The translations under genes were made by a program, and so were the position numbers. Below the pieces are notes generated by a model. That model was not told the DNA's origin. It saw nothing but the letters and a program-made list of their open reading frames with translations, and ran no database searches. Shown one piece after another: positions 1 through 8,034 of a DNA stretch of 64,000 nucleotides; position 1 is the stretch's first letter; every line of letters starts with the position of its first letter. Origin of the DNA: Verrucomicrobiota bacterium. GTDB taxonomy: Bacteria > Verrucomicrobiota > Verrucomicrobiia > Opitutales > Opitutaceae. The stretch spans positions 44,582 to 108,581 of the forward strand of contig JAEKKV010000018.1 of the NCBI GenBank assembly GCA_019510185.1. Reading direction: 5' to 3'.

Positions 1-39
1 GTATTCTGAGATGATTTCGGGTTTGGCGATCGTAGACAT
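1..39 (-). CDS. rpsO: Probable 30S ribosomal protein S15, N-terminal 13 codons (partial)
   Basis: An ATG at 39 on the minus strand opens a frame that reads MSTIAKPEIISEY and runs off the left edge. The KPEII-E/S-E-Y pattern resembles the start of bacterial S15, the 16S rRNA-binding primary assembly protein of the small subunit, where a short basic stretch precedes an EII helix. Only 13 residues are visible, so this is a suggestion, not a proof. The upstream 236 bases contain no gene and can fold into two compact hairpins on the same strand, which would fit an autoregulated ribosomal-protein leader. Confidence 0.5.
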   Translation of the reverse strand, partial: MSTIAKPEIISEY

Positions 40-275
40 GGTTTAAGTGATAAGTTGCACGACTGTAGGGGACCTTTGCAGGCCCCGTGCCATCCGCTCG
101 CACCGTGGAAAACCACGGCGTTTGCCGATGTCACCGTTCCAATCCGGCGGGATGCCAGACCAGTCATGGTGGAACCCCGTAACCGACGGAGTTTCACTAA
201 CGCAAGGAGCCACGTTCCAGAATCGCGAGGCGGCGCGCAAGCGAATTTTTCAAATTGTCGCCAGCCGGTGGCGGC
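40..275 (-). promoter_or_regulatory. Gene-free leader before probable rpsO, with two hairpins
   Basis: No convincing coding frame is present between the DUF721 gene stop and the start codon at 39. Read on the minus strand, positions 120-101 form an 8-bp stem (CGCCGTGG against CCACGGTG, one G-U pair) closed by UUUU. Positions 86-68 form a second stem (GGGGCC against GGTCCCC, with one bulged U). Two hairpins just upstream of a ribosomal-protein start are what S15 autoregulatory leaders look like in other phyla, although their shapes differ by lineage. A promoter was not identified. Confidence 0.35.
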
Positions 276-662
276 TCAGCCGGCACGCACGTGGATCTCT
301 TTGACGTGGGCGCAACCGGGCAGCTGGCGAATGCGTTCGACGATGGTGCGGCGGTGAAGAAACAGCTCGTTGCGCACGACCGCGTGGCCGGCGAGGACGG
401 CCAGCCGGCCGCGGGCATCGATCTGCGCGGCGTGCGAATAATGGGCGTTGGCCGGCCCGACGAGTTCGGCCCAGTGGTCGCGAATGGTCTGCTCGGGTGA
501 GGCGCGGCCGACCTGGTATTTGACCATCAATTCCTCGACCAGGCCGCCGAGCGCCTTGGTCGGGCGCTTTTTCATGCGCGCAGGCGTGTCGTCCGGCAGG
601 CGGCGAAGGGCGGCGATGAGTTTTTCCGCCTGAAACGAAAAAGGTGCGGGATCCGTCGCCAT
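276..662 (-). CDS. DUF721 (DciA-like) protein
   Basis: This 128-residue protein matches the DUF721 family. Its core has the pattern W-(A/S)-E-LVGP in mid-protein followed by a region rich in short hydrophobic strands (RLAVLAGHAVVRNELFLHR), as in family members that include DciA, the bacterial replicative helicase operator. The N-terminus is polar and helical (AEKLIAALRRL). DciA-type proteins bind and help load DnaB, but many DUF721 proteins are uncharacterised, so helicase loading is only a possible role. It lies 17 bases after the exporter gene on the same strand. The ATG at 662 is the only start that keeps the whole domain. Confidence 0.75.
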   Translation of the reverse strand: MATDPAPFSFQAEKLIAALRRLPDDTPARMKKRPTKALGGLVEELMVKYQVGRASPEQTIRDHWAELVGPANAHYSHAAQIDARGRLAVLAGHAVVRNELFLHRRTIVERIRQLPGCAHVKEIHVRAG

Positions 663-679
663 GGCCGGAAGGGAAGCGT

Positions 680-2425
680 TCAGGTCACCGCGGGACCCTG
701 CCGGTCGTAGAGCGCTTTGTAGAGCGGGTTGCGGTCGTAGAGGGCGCCGTGGGTGCCGGAGTCGATGATCTCGCCGCGATCGAAGACAAGAATCAGGGAG
801 GCGTCGCGAATCGTGCTGAAGCGATGGGCGATGATGAGCACGGTTTTGCCAACGACCAGTTTCTTGAGGGCGAGCTGGATGGCGGCCTCGCTTTCGCCGT
901 CGAGGGCGCTGGTGGCCTCGTCGAGGATAAGGACGGGGGCGTTGCGCAGGAAGGCCCGGGCGAGGGCGATGCGCTGGCGCTGGCCGCCGGAGAGGGAGGC
1001 GCCGCGTTCGCCGACGATGGTGTCGTAGCCGTTGGTTTGGGTAAGGATGAAATCGTGGGCAAACGCGTCGCGGGCGGCCTGCTCCACTTCGGCCTTAGTC
1101 GCTTCGGGGCGGCTAAGCAGGATGTTTTTGTAGATGGTGTCGTTAAAAAGGACCGGGTCCTGTGAAACGAGGGCAATGTTCCTACGAAGATCGGCCAACT
1201 TCAGATCACGAATGTCTAAATTATCTATGCTGATACGGCCCGAGGTCGGATCGTAAAAACGTGAGACCAGATGGGCGAAGGTGCTTTTGCCGGCACCGCT
1301 GTGGCCGACAAGGGCGCAGGTTGTACCCTGCGGAATCGTGATATTTATACTGCGCAACACAGGATCATCGCTCTTGTAAGCGAATCCAACATTCTCGAAA
1401 GATATCTTACCTCCGAGCCGATCCACCTGGACCGGTTTCTCTGGGTCTTGAATGGTCAGAGGTGCGTGGAGAATTTCTTCGATGCGGGCCAGCGAGGCGC
1501 TGCCTTTAGCGAATTGCCCTTGGAGGGCGCTTAGTTTTTTGACGGGATCGTAGCAGGCGAAAATGGCTGCCAAGATCGACGTGAAAACCGCCATCGAGAT
1601 GCCCGAATAATAGGCGTAGACAATGGAAAAGGCTATGCCGACCGATGCGATCACCTCGATGAGCGGTGAAAGCGCCAGGGAGTATTTTATGACCTTGAGT
1701 TGGACGCGAAAAAGCAGACGGATCGTGGTCTGGAAAAGATTGACCTCGCTAGGCTCCAGGCTGAATGCGCGCACTTCCTTGGCGGCCATCAGGTTTTGAT
1801 TGGCGATGTCGGAAATATCGCCCAAAAGCCGCTGGTTTTCATAGGCGCGCCGTTTGAGTTTTTTCCCAATGAAGCGGACTGGAAAGACACAGAAAGGCAC
1901 TGCGGCCAGTGATGAAAGGAATCCAATGACGCCGTGATTTTCGGCAGCTTTGACGTAAAGGTAACTGGTGGCGCCTATCAAGGTGAGCGGCTGGATGACC
2001 AGATCGCTGGCGCAATTGGTGATCGTTTGCTGGACGATCTGGGTGTCGGAAGTAAGCCGCGACAAGAGGTCGCCTGTGCGGTTTTTCCCTAAAAAACTCA
2101 GCGGCAGATATTGCAACTTGCGGTAAAGTTCGACTCGAAGCGCTTCAAGCACCCCGATGCCGCAATGGTTCATAAGATAGTTGTTTAAAAATCCGCTGAT
2201 AGCTCGGATCAAAAAGATCAGGGGTATGAGCATGGCCACGCCAAGCACATGGAGATAGGGAAGATTACGCGCCCCCTCAGTGAAAATACGCTTAAATACC
2301 GTCTCCATGATATACGGTAAGCCCCGGCCATAAACCAAGCCGCTGACGGCGCCGCAAAGAAGCGCGCATACCAAATAAAGGCGTCGCCCGCGTAGATATC
2401 TAAGGTAGGGGAGAAATCGTTTCAT
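680..2425 (-). CDS. MsbA-like ABC exporter (fused permease and ATPase)
   Basis: A 581-residue half-transporter. Six membrane helices fill roughly residues 1-310 and an ATPase domain follows. The Walker A motif GHSGAGKST, the signature LSGGQRQRIALARAF and the Walker B segment VLILDEATSALD are all intact, with a switch histidine in IIAHRFST. It should act as a homodimer that exports lipid or another hydrophobic substrate across the inner membrane; the closest familiar type is MsbA, but the substrate cannot be read from sequence. The frame extends to a TTG at 2464, but ATG at 2425 puts the first helix directly after a basic MKRF start. It follows the oppC gene, yet exporters of this type do not energise Opp importers. 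Confidence 0.88.
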   Translation of the reverse strand: MKRFLPYLRYLRGRRLYLVCALLCGAVSGLVYGRGLPYIMETVFKRIFTEGARNLPYLHVLGVAMLIPLIFLIRAISGFLNNYLMNHCGIGVLEALRVELYRKLQYLPLSFLGKNRTGDLLSRLTSDTQIVQQTITNCASDLVIQPLTLIGATSYLYVKAAENHGVIGFLSSLAAVPFCVFPVRFIGKKLKRRAYENQRLLGDISDIANQNLMAAKEVRAFSLEPSEVNLFQTTIRLLFRVQLKVIKYSLALSPLIEVIASVGIAFSIVYAYYSGISMAVFTSILAAIFACYDPVKKLSALQGQFAKGSASLARIEEILHAPLTIQDPEKPVQVDRLGGKISFENVGFAYKSDDPVLRSINITIPQGTTCALVGHSGAGKSTFAHLVSRFYDPTSGRISIDNLDIRDLKLADLRRNIALVSQDPVLFNDTIYKNILLSRPEATKAEVEQAARDAFAHDFILTQTNGYDTIVGERGASLSGGQRQRIALARAFLRNAPVLILDEATSALDGESEAAIQLALKKLVVGKTVLIIAHRFSTIRDASLILVFDRGEIIDSGTHGALYDRNPLYKALYDRQGPAVT

Positions 2426-2464
2426 CGAGCTGCTTATTGGCGATGGGGCCGAATTAAATGACAA

Positions 2465-3370
2465 TCAATCTTTGGACGAGCGGACATCGAGCGCGTCGCG
2501 CAGGCCGTCGCCGAGGAAATTAAGCGAGAACAGGGTCAGCGAGAACAGCGTCGCGGGGAAAATCAGCAGCCAGGGATACTCTTCCATTTTTTCCGCGCCG
2601 TCCTTGATGAGCACACCCCATGAGCTCATCGGCGGTTGCACGCCCAGGCCCAGGAAACTGAGGAACGCCTCCAACAGCATGACCGCGGGAATGGTCAGCG
2701 TGGTGTAAACGATGACCGGCCCGAGGATGTTGGGGATCATGTGGCGGAAGATGATCCGCCGGCGTCCGAATCCGAGCGAGCGGGCGGCCTCGATGTACTC
2801 CATGCGTTTGATGGACATGATCTGGCCGCGAACGATGCGCGACATGGTGAGCCATTCGACCGCGCCGATGGCGAAAAAGAGCAGCCAGATGTTCCGTCCG
2901 AAAAATACCATCAGCAGGATCACGAAGATGGTAAAGGGCAGGGCATAGAGAATATCGACGATGCGCATCATGACGCTGTCGAGCTTGCCGCCGAAGAAGC
3001 CGGCGATCGCGCCGTAGGTCACGCCGATGACGAGAGCGACCACCGTGGCGATGAATCCAACGAGCAGGGAGATGCGTCCGCCGTAGAGCAGGCGGGAGAA
3101 GAGATCGCGCCCGAGCGTGTCGGTGCCCAGCCAATGGGCGGCATTGGGAGGAACCGCGCCGAGCCGGAGATCTTGGGATTGATAATCGTTGCCCATGAAC
3201 CAAGGGCCGGCCACGCAAAGCGCGGTGAGGACGATCAAGATGACGCCGCCGAAGACGGCGAGGCGGTTCCGGCTCAGGCGATGCCAGGCGTCGCGCCACG
3301 GCGAGGTGCCTGGCTCAAGAGTTGGCGGAAGGCCGGCGGACGGAAGTTTTTCGGGCGAGGGAGAGAGCAT
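2465..3370 (-). CDS. oppC: Oligopeptide ABC transporter permease OppC
   Basis: A 301-residue inner-membrane permease of the binding-protein-dependent peptide/nickel class. It has an N-terminal cytoplasmic tail, a first membrane helix at about residues 38-58 (LAVFGGVILIVLTALCVAG), the OppC_N segment, and five further helices. The EAA loop that contacts the ATPase is visible as EAARSLGFGRRRIIFRHMIPN, and the C-terminus (FLGDGLRDALDVRS) is typical of OppC/DppC. It is the third gene in the order oppA, oppB, oppC, 24 bases after oppB. No oppD or oppF ATPase gene follows, so the ATPases must be encoded elsewhere. Confidence 0.93.
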   Translation of the reverse strand: MLSPSPEKLPSAGLPPTLEPGTSPWRDAWHRLSRNRLAVFGGVILIVLTALCVAGPWFMGNDYQSQDLRLGAVPPNAAHWLGTDTLGRDLFSRLLYGGRISLLVGFIATVVALVIGVTYGAIAGFFGGKLDSVMMRIVDILYALPFTIFVILLMVFFGRNIWLLFFAIGAVEWLTMSRIVRGQIMSIKRMEYIEAARSLGFGRRRIIFRHMIPNILGPVIVYTTLTIPAVMLLEAFLSFLGLGVQPPMSSWGVLIKDGAEKMEEYPWLLIFPATLFSLTLFSLNFLGDGLRDALDVRSSKD

Positions 3371-3394
3371 CGGAATTTCAGAAAAGCCGGCGGG

Positions 3395-4315
3395 TCACTC
3401 GAATTTAAGCTTCGGATTGAGCCAGACCTGCACCACGTCGACGACGAGGTTGAGCCCGACGATGAGGACCGCGTAGAGGATGACCGTGCCGAGCACCAGG
3501 GTGTAGTCGCGGTTGAAGGCGCTGTTGACGAACTCGCGACCGAGCCCGGGGATTTGAAAAATCGTTTCGATCACGAACGAGCCCGTCAGGATGCCGGCGG
3601 TGGCCGGTCCGAGAAAGGAGACGACGGGGAGCAGGCCGCCGCGGAGGGCGTGGCGGAAGATCACCCGGAGTTCCGAGGCGCCCTTGGCGCGGGCCGTGCG
3701 GATGTAGTCTTGATTGAGCACTTCCAGCATGCCGCCGCGGGTGAGACGGGCGACGTAGGCGGCGTAAACCACCCCCAAGGTCAGGGAGGGCAAAACGCGA
3801 TCCGTCCAGCCATACCAGCCGGAGGCGCTGAACCAGCCGAGGTGGATGGCGAACACCAGCACGAGCAGCGGTCCGAGCACGAAGGTCGGCACGCAGATGC
3901 CCGTCATGGCGAAGGCGGAGGCGGCGTAGTCCAGAAAGGTATTGCGCTTCACGGCCGCGAGAATCCCGGCGGCGAGTCCCAGAACCAGCGCCACGGTGAG
4001 AGAGAGCAGGCCGAGTTCGACCGAGGCGGGCAGCTTGTCGGCGATGATTTCGTTGACGGTCCGGCTGGCGTACTTGGTCGAGCGGCCGAGGTCGCCATGA
4101 AGCACGACGCGATCGAGGTAGTTCAGGTATTGCTGATGCAGCGGCAGGTTCAGGCCGTAGTAAGCCTCGAGGTTGTGCCGGATTTCCGGAGTGGTGGCTT
4201 TCTCGCCGTCAAAGGGGCCGCCCGGCACGAACCGGACCATGAAGAACGTGGCCGTGACGATGATGAAGAGAACCGGGATCGTCTCCAGCAGACGTCGGGC
4301 GATGAAGCGAAACAT
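3395..4315 (-). CDS. oppB: Oligopeptide ABC transporter permease OppB
   Basis: A 306-residue OppB/DppB-type permease. The start MFRFIARRLLETIPVLF is the classic opening of this family, and a GGGAGG sequence lies about 13 bases upstream of the ATG at 4315. The frame remains open far upstream, but that extension is Arg/Pro/Ser-rich and overlaps oppA antiparallel to nothing useful, so it is not coding. Six helices are predicted, with the EAA-type loop ARAKGASELRVIFRHAL and the family segment GSFVIETIFQIPGLGREFV. It forms the channel with OppC for uptake of peptides delivered by OppA, whose gene ends 77 bases upstream. Confidence 0.93.
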   Translation of the reverse strand: MFRFIARRLLETIPVLFIIVTATFFMVRFVPGGPFDGEKATTPEIRHNLEAYYGLNLPLHQQYLNYLDRVVLHGDLGRSTKYASRTVNEIIADKLPASVELGLLSLTVALVLGLAAGILAAVKRNTFLDYAASAFAMTGICVPTFVLGPLLVLVFAIHLGWFSASGWYGWTDRVLPSLTLGVVYAAYVARLTRGGMLEVLNQDYIRTARAKGASELRVIFRHALRGGLLPVVSFLGPATAGILTGSFVIETIFQIPGLGREFVNSAFNRDYTLVLGTVILYAVLIVGLNLVVDVVQVWLNPKLKFE

Positions 4316-4392
4316 GGTGAAGGAAGTGCCTCCCGAATGCCGCAGGCCCGCGGGAAAGCCAAATGTTTTTCCCGGTCCGAGACCTGCGGACG

Positions 4393-6009
4393 TCAGGGCG
4401 CTTCCAGCCAGACGTGCTTGTAGGGGTGGTGGTCGAGCAGGGTCGGGTACCAACCTTTGACGGACGGCCGGATCAGGAAAACGTGGGTATAATAGTAGAG
4501 AGGAATGAAAGGAGCTTCGTCCACCAGCAGCGCCTCGGCTTTTTGGAAAAGCTGCCGGCGCGCGTCCGGATCTTCGGTGCGTGCGGCCTGATAGAGCAGC
4601 TGGTCGTAGGCGGGGTTGCTCCAGCCGGTGTAATTGTTGCCGCTGTCGCCCGCCCAGACGGAAAGGAACGAAGCAGGATCCGCGTAATCCCCGATCCAAG
4701 AGGAACGCATCAGTTGAAACTCACCCATGCGGCGGGCGACGAGCGCGCTCTTGCCCTCCATGTTCACCAAGCGCACCTCGAGGCCGAGTTCGCGACGCCA
4801 CATTTCCTGAAGAGCCTCAGCGATGAGCCGGTGGTTTTCGGAGGTGTTGAGCAACAGCTCGACGACAGGGGCGCCCTTGCCGCCAGGATAGCCGGCCTCG
4901 GCGAGCAGGCGGCGGGCTTCGGCGAAATCGGTGCCGAGCCGGGCCTCGGGCGTGTAACCGCCGGTGCCCGGAGGCGTGAAGGCGTACGCGGGCAGCTGGC
5001 CGCCGCGGAGGACGCGTCCGACGAGATTGTCGCGATCCACCGCGAGGGCGAGGGCGCGGCGGACCTTGCGTTCGTTGAGGAACGGCCGCGTGACATTGAT
5101 GCGGTAGAAATAAGTACCGAGGTACGGATCGATGCGCAGGAGCTGCGGCTGGTCTTTTCGGTAGGCATCGATTTTGGCGATAGGCAGCGCCTCGGTGAGA
5201 TGGAGCTGGCCGCCGCGGAAGGCGCGCTCCTCGGCGCCCACGTCCTCGATGGGATAAAAATGAACCGCCTGCAGCCGGACGTTGGCGGCATCCCAGTAGG
5301 TGGCGGATTTTTCGGCGACAAGCAGCTGACCGGAGCGCCACGACTTGAGGGTGAACGGACCGTTGCCCACGAAGGTTTCAGGTCGCCCCCAGCGGTTGCC
5401 GCGCTCGAAGGCGGAACCGTATTTTTCCAAGGTGGGCAGGTGCACGGGCCACCACACCCAGTGTTGCAGCAGCGAAAGGAAGTACGCGGCGGGATGTTCC
5501 AGCGTGATGCGCACGGTGCGGTCGTCGGGCGCGGAAAAACCGACCTGCGAGAAATCGGCGCTCTGGCCTTTGTGAAAGGCTTCCGCCCCTTGGACGATGT
5601 AGAGCAGGCTGGCGTTGTCGGCGGCGAGCGCGGGCGTAAGCACGCGACGCCAGGAGGCGAGGAAATCGCGCGCAGTCACCGCTTCGCCGTTGGACCAGCG
5701 GGCGTTGGCGCGCAGGTGAAACGTGTAGGTGAGATGGTCGGGCGAAACCTCCCAGCTTTCGGCGACGCCGGGCACGGGAGCGAGAGTCTTGGGATCTTCG
5801 GCGACGAGGCCCTCGAACAGGGCGGAGAGCACGGTGTAATCGCTCGTGCCGGTGGCGAGGGCGGGATCGAGATCGGCCAGGTCGGGGCCCATCCCGCGAT
5901 GGAGAACCTGTTCGCGATCGCCGCGAGCGACCGCGGTCTCGCGCGGGCCGCAGCCGGAGAAGGCCGACAGGCAGAGAAGGACGGACAGAAAACCAAGAAG
6001 ACGGCGCAT
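4393..6009 (-). CDS. oppA: Oligopeptide-binding lipoprotein OppA
   Basis: A 538-residue solute-binding protein of SBP family 5. The N-terminus MRRLLGFLSVLLCLSAFSGC is a lipoprotein signal with the lipobox FSGC, so Cys20 should be acylated after cleavage. The family signature region is seen in the N-terminal lobe (LEGLVAEDPKTLAPVPGVAESW) followed by the usual YTFHLRANARWSNGE segment. It captures peptides outside the inner membrane and hands them to OppBC. Substrate range cannot be told from sequence. It is first of the three opp genes and starts only 9 bases after ispF ends. Confidence 0.93.
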   Translation of the reverse strand: MRRLLGFLSVLLCLSAFSGCGPRETAVARGDREQVLHRGMGPDLADLDPALATGTSDYTVLSALFEGLVAEDPKTLAPVPGVAESWEVSPDHLTYTFHLRANARWSNGEAVTARDFLASWRRVLTPALAADNASLLYIVQGAEAFHKGQSADFSQVGFSAPDDRTVRITLEHPAAYFLSLLQHWVWWPVHLPTLEKYGSAFERGNRWGRPETFVGNGPFTLKSWRSGQLLVAEKSATYWDAANVRLQAVHFYPIEDVGAEERAFRGGQLHLTEALPIAKIDAYRKDQPQLLRIDPYLGTYFYRINVTRPFLNERKVRRALALAVDRDNLVGRVLRGGQLPAYAFTPPGTGGYTPEARLGTDFAEARRLLAEAGYPGGKGAPVVELLLNTSENHRLIAEALQEMWRRELGLEVRLVNMEGKSALVARRMGEFQLMRSSWIGDYADPASFLSVWAGDSGNNYTGWSNPAYDQLLYQAARTEDPDARRQLFQKAEALLVDEAPFIPLYYYTHVFLIRPSVKGWYPTLLDHHPYKHVWLEAP

Positions 6010-6018
6010 GCGCGGAAA

Positions 6019-6498
6019 TTAAACGTGCTCGATCAGCGCCACCGCGTGGGCGGCGATGGCGAGTCCGCGCCCGATCTCATCGACGCCTTCGTTGGTGGTG
6101 GCCTTGAGGCCGATTTGGGAGACCTCGAGACCGGTGGAACGGGCGAGGGCGACTTTCATGTCGGCGAGCCGCGGATAAATTTTCGGCCGCTCGGCGATGA
6201 GCGAGGCGTCGAGATTGACGATGCGCCAGCCGCGGGCCGCGAGTTCGGCGACGACGCGCTGGAGCAGCAGCTGCGAATCGATGTTCCGGTAGGCCGGGTC
6301 GGTGTTCGGGAAAAAATGGCCGATGTCCGGCAGGGCGGCGGCACCGAGCAGCGCGTCGCAAAGGGCGTGGGTGAGGCAGTCGGCGTCGGAGTGGCCGTCG
6401 AGTCCGAAATCAGCCTCGAAACGCACTCCGCCGAGCACGAGGGGGCGTCCGCTGATCGTGCGATGGATGTCGTAGCCGTGGCCGATGCGCAGGTTCAT
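6019..6498 (-). CDS. ispF: 2-C-methyl-D-erythritol 2,4-cyclodiphosphate synthase
   Basis: IspF converts CDP-methylerythritol 2-phosphate to the cyclic 2,4-diphosphate with loss of CMP, the fifth step of the non-mevalonate (MEP) isoprenoid route. The start MNLRIGHGYDIHR carries the metal-binding Asp/His pair, and GLDGHSDADCLTHALCDALLG holds the second metal ligand and the substrate loop. The 159-residue length equals the family norm. The frame can be opened 19 codons further upstream inside ispD, but ATG 6498 puts the conserved IGHGYD at the expected position. ispD ends 20 bases upstream, so the two are cotranscribed. Confidence 0.96.
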   Translation of the reverse strand: MNLRIGHGYDIHRTISGRPLVLGGVRFEADFGLDGHSDADCLTHALCDALLGAAALPDIGHFFPNTDPAYRNIDSQLLLQRVVAELAARGWRIVNLDASLIAERPKIYPRLADMKVALARSTGLEVSQIGLKATTNEGVDEIGRGLAIAAHAVALIEHV

Positions 6499-6518
6499 GG
6501 GATGAGGCGCGCGACTCG

Positions 6519-7199
6519 TCAGGCCGTTTGCAGGGTGAGCAGGTATTCGAACCAAGGCAGGTCGGCGGGCGTGGTGAGCTTGGGATTCGGATACGTGTTT
6601 TCCAGCAAGGCCACGGGGTGCTTGAGCAGTTCGACGGCGGCGGCGTCGTCGGTGATGCGGAGCTTCTTTTTGGCGACCTTCGCGTAGGCGGCGGTGATCA
6701 GCTCGCGGGAGAAGACTTGCGGCGTTTCCATGGCCCAGAGCTTGTCGCGGTCGAGCGATTTTAGCAGGCCGCTGTTGCGGTGCTCCTTGACCGAGTCGGT
6801 GACGCGGTGGGCGAGCACGACGGCCCCCTCCTGCAGGACGATCTTGTGAAGCGCGATCAACTGCTCGACGCGCACGAACGGACGGGCGCAGTCGTGGATG
6901 AAAACATTGCCGATGTCCGGCGGGAGCGCGGCGAGCGCGGCGGCGACGGAGTCCTGGCGTTCGCGTCCGCCCGGGACGAACAGCGCGGGGGTGGGCGCGT
7001 AGGCGGAGAGTTCGAGCATCTGCTTCTGGTCGCGATAGACGATGACGTAGAAGTCGGCGACGCCACTTTCGAAAAAGGCGCCCGCGGAGTGCAGGAACAG
7101 GGGGCGGCCGCCGAGCGGGGCGAGCACCTTGTCGGCGACGGCGCCCTGCATGCGTTGGCCGCTGCCGGCGGCGAGAAGGATGGCGGCGGTGCGTGGCAT
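6519..7199 (-). CDS. ispD: 2-C-methyl-D-erythritol 4-phosphate cytidylyltransferase
   Basis: IspD joins CTP and methylerythritol 4-phosphate to give CDP-methylerythritol (third step of the MEP route). The nucleotide-binding loop LLAAGSGQRM is at the N-terminus, GGRERQDSVAAAL and the metal-binding FIHDCARPFV follow, and AMETPQVFSRELI lies in the C-terminal half. At 226 residues it is full length. It sits between pyrF (33 bases upstream) and ispF (20 bases downstream), all on the minus strand. The neighbouring divergent ispE gene supplies the next enzyme of the same pathway. Confidence 0.96.
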   Translation of the reverse strand: MPRTAAILLAAGSGQRMQGAVADKVLAPLGGRPLFLHSAGAFFESGVADFYVIVYRDQKQMLELSAYAPTPALFVPGGRERQDSVAAALAALPPDIGNVFIHDCARPFVRVEQLIALHKIVLQEGAVVLAHRVTDSVKEHRNSGLLKSLDRDKLWAMETPQVFSRELITAAYAKVAKKKLRITDDAAAVELLKHPVALLENTYPNPKLTTPADLPWFEYLLTLQTA

Positions 7200-7232
7200 G
7201 GGGGAAATCGGGTTAGGGTTGGTTGAAACGGA

Positions 7233-7931
7233 TCAGGGGTTCTTGAGCTCGGCAAGCAGGGCGCGGGTGGCGTCGGCGGGATTGGCGGCCTTGAGAATGG
7301 GGCGGCCGACCACGATGTAACTGGAGCCGGCGCGGGCGGCGTCGGCGGGCGTCATGATACGCTTCTGATCGTCGCCGCCGGCCTCGCCCGCGGGACGGAT
7401 GCCGGGGGTGACCAGTTGCACACCGGCGGGAAGTTGCGAGCGGAGCAGGGCGACCTCCAGCGGCGAGCACACCAGGCCGTTGAGGCCGGCGTCAACGGCC
7501 AGCCGGCCGAGGCGGGAGACCTGCGTTTCCGGGGCGACGCCCACGCCGATTTCGGAAAGACCGATGGCGTCCATGGAAGTGAGCACGGTCACGCCGAGCA
7601 GGAGCAGGTCGGGTTTCGTCTGCTGCTGGGCTTTGCGCGCGCAGGCCATCATCTCGCGACCGCCGGCGGTGTGCAGTGTGAGCATGCCGATGGGCAGGGG
7701 GGCGAGGGATTCGACGGCCTTGGCGACGGTGTTGGGGATGTCGTGCAGCTTGAGATCGAGGAAGATGTTGAAGCCTTCGTCGGCAACGGCGCGCACGTAG
7801 TCGGGTCCGTAGGCGGTGAACATCTGCAGGCCGATTTTCACCCAGCGCAGCTCGCCGCGCAACTGGCGGAGGATGGGCGCGGCTTCTTCGCGCGTGGGAA
7901 CGTCGAGGGCAAGAATGAGATCGCAGGCCAT
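7233..7931 (-). CDS. pyrF: Orotidine 5'-phosphate decarboxylase
   Basis: PyrF removes CO2 from orotidine monophosphate to give UMP, the last step of de novo pyrimidine synthesis. The 232-residue barrel shows LILALDVPTREEA at the start, the catalytic Asp/Lys array in FLDLKLHDIPNTV, and the phosphate-gripping loop TPGIRPAGEAGGDDQKR followed by YIVVGRPILKA. It is the first gene of the leftward run that includes ispD and ispF. The divergent spacer to ispE contains repeated ACGCTAAT boxes. Confidence 0.96.
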   Translation of the reverse strand: MACDLILALDVPTREEAAPILRQLRGELRWVKIGLQMFTAYGPDYVRAVADEGFNIFLDLKLHDIPNTVAKAVESLAPLPIGMLTLHTAGGREMMACARKAQQQTKPDLLLLGVTVLTSMDAIGLSEIGVGVAPETQVSRLGRLAVDAGLNGLVCSPLEVALLRSQLPAGVQLVTPGIRPAGEAGGDDQKRIMTPADAARAGSSYIVVGRPILKAANPADATRALLAELKNP

Positions 7932-7940
7932 GGTCTTGGG

Positions 7941-8001
7941 ACGCTAATCCACGCTAATTTGCGCCAATCGGAAGAAAATTCGTTCGGCTTAAAATTAGCG
8001 T
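7941..8001. repeat. ACGCTAAT repeat boxes in the pyrF/ispE divergent spacer
   Basis: The octamer ACGCTAAT occurs at 7941-7948 and again at 7951-7958, exactly 10 bases apart, and in inverted form (ATTAGCGT) at 7994-8001. The spacing of one helical turn and the position between two divergent genes suggest a protein-binding array. A remnant of a dispersed intergenic repeat is an equally good explanation. Confidence 0.4.
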
Positions 8002-8034
8002 TCAGTGCCGGACATTAGTGGCTTTAGTGCCGGC

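Noticed and set aside
43..240. A 65-codon frame in the gap before probable rpsO
   Set aside because: No homology pattern, and its region fits a leader with hairpins better.
2636..4423. Long open plus-strand frame opposite oppB and oppC
   Set aside because: It is rich in Glu, Asp, Arg and His and matches no family; it is the mirror of two strongly supported permease genes on the minus strand, as expected in high-GC DNA.
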